From Paenilisteria newyorkensis (lineage in GTDB: Bacteria > Bacillota > Bacilli > Lactobacillales > Listeriaceae), in NCBI RefSeq assembly GCF_000766145.1, contig NZ_JNFB01000035.1, positions 1-64,000 of the forward strand: DNA of 64,000 nt, given 5' to 3'. The stretch's first letter is position 1; each line of letters begins with the position of its first letter. The notes beneath the pieces were generated by a model, which saw only the letters and a list, made by a program, of their open reading frames with translations, searched no databases and had not been told where the DNA came from. Both the position numbers and the translations under genes were made by a program. Positions 63,701-64,000 of this stretch are shown here, in pieces.

Positions 63701-64000
63701 TTACTTTTCCTCCAACAAACGCGCAGCCTGTTCGATAATTTCGCGCGCTACCTCTTGTTTAGACAATAACGGGAAAACCTTCTCCGCATCTTCCTGCCCA
63801 TAAAAAGTCACCTGATTCGTGTCCACGCCAAAACCAGCACCAATTTGCGCCACATTATTCGCCACAATCAAATCCGCATTTTTCGCATGCAGTTTTTTCA
63901 GCGCATTCTCCTTCACATTTTGCGTCTCCGCAGCAAAGCCAATCACGACCTGTTCCGCCTTCTTATTCTGACCAATTTCCGCCAAAATATCCTTCGTGCG
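63701..64000 (-). CDS. coaBC: CoaBC, C-terminal part (cut by window edge)
   Basis: The visible ~100 residues are the end of the phosphopantothenoylcysteine synthetase (CoaB) domain: an ILAEIG stretch, VIGFAAET (near the start), N-A-D-L-I-V-A-N-N, and a helical tail ending RLLEEK. A full CoaBC is about 400 residues, so three quarters lie beyond 64000. It is the first gene of the operon seen here, ahead of priA. Confidence 0.9.
   Translation of the reverse strand, partial: RTKDILAEIGQNKKAEQVVIGFAAETQNVKENALKKLHAKNADLIVANNVAQIGAGFGVDTNQVTFYGQEDAEKVFPLLSKQEVAREIIEQAARLLEEK

Overview
The window is a chromosomal segment of a low-to-medium GC Firmicute, almost certainly a Listeria (family Listeriaceae) outside the L. 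monocytogenes group. This rests on gene content and order: rpsP, an alpha/alpha-barrel protein, an Ala-Asp-repeat LPXTG protein, ffh, ylxM, then ftsY-smc-rnc, acpP, fabG-fabD-plsX-fapR, recG, sdaAA-sdaAB, fakA-yloU, rpmB, thiN, rpe-rsgA-prkC-prpC-rsmB-fmt-priA-coaBC. As I remember it, this is the lmo1797-lmo1825 order of L. monocytogenes EGD-e. No rRNA, tRNA, insertion sequence, prophage or CRISPR array was seen.

Layout. (1) 1-5.2 kb: cvpA-zapA, divergent rnhC, then ung, an HD phosphohydrolase, a VanZ-like membrane protein and a small secreted protein. (2) 5.2-8.9 kb: a MarR regulator with an MMPL exporter. (3) 9-12.8 kb: pheS-pheT behind a T-box leader with a clear promoter. (4) 13-18 kb: a YodB-like HxlR regulator divergent from a small unknown gene, a two-gene nucleotidyltransferase cassette, an rRNA methyltransferase, an NSS transporter and a Rossmann-fold protein. 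(5) 18-20.7 kb: an M42 peptidase and infC-rpmI-rplT behind an L20-type leader, with an AUU start for infC. (6) 20.8-24.4 kb: accessory genes (Imm74-like, orphan HsdR-N-like nuclease, PhnB-like, MBL-fold) around rplS. (7) 24.4-30.7 kb: trmD-rimM-ylqD-khpA-rpsP and the surface-protein pair. (8) 31-48.6 kb: the SRP, SMC and fatty-acid/phospholipid block, recG and serine dehydratase. An Imm26-like accessory gene sits between fabG and acpP. (9) 48.8-64 kb: fakA-yloU, rpmB, thiN, and the PrkC/PrpC-translation-replication restart operon, running into coaBC at the window edge.

Coding is dense and mostly on the minus strand, with 4-nt start/stop overlaps inside operons. Several genes join lipid synthesis to its control: FapR represses fab/plsX genes, PlsX and FakA feed acyl-phosphate, and AcpP carries the acyl chains. 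PrkC/PrpC form a surface-sensing kinase/phosphatase pair.

The most unusual content is non-coding. Long intergenic gaps (12.8, 26.2, 33.1-33.7, 51.0-51.9 and 54.0-54.7 kb) hold mosaics of two dispersed repeat modules, A and B, whose hairpin stems change sequence between copies but keep pairing. A third element, R, occurs twice (41428-41552 and 48672-48796). Its long closing stem has a different sequence in each copy but stays paired, and every non-Watson-Crick position is G-U only on the plus strand, so it looks like a structured RNA lying antisense to the surrounding genes. Other points of interest are a likely AUC start codon for rnhC, a 107-fold Ala-Asp surface repeat with synonymous codon mixing, and several isolated immunity- or nuclease-like genes.
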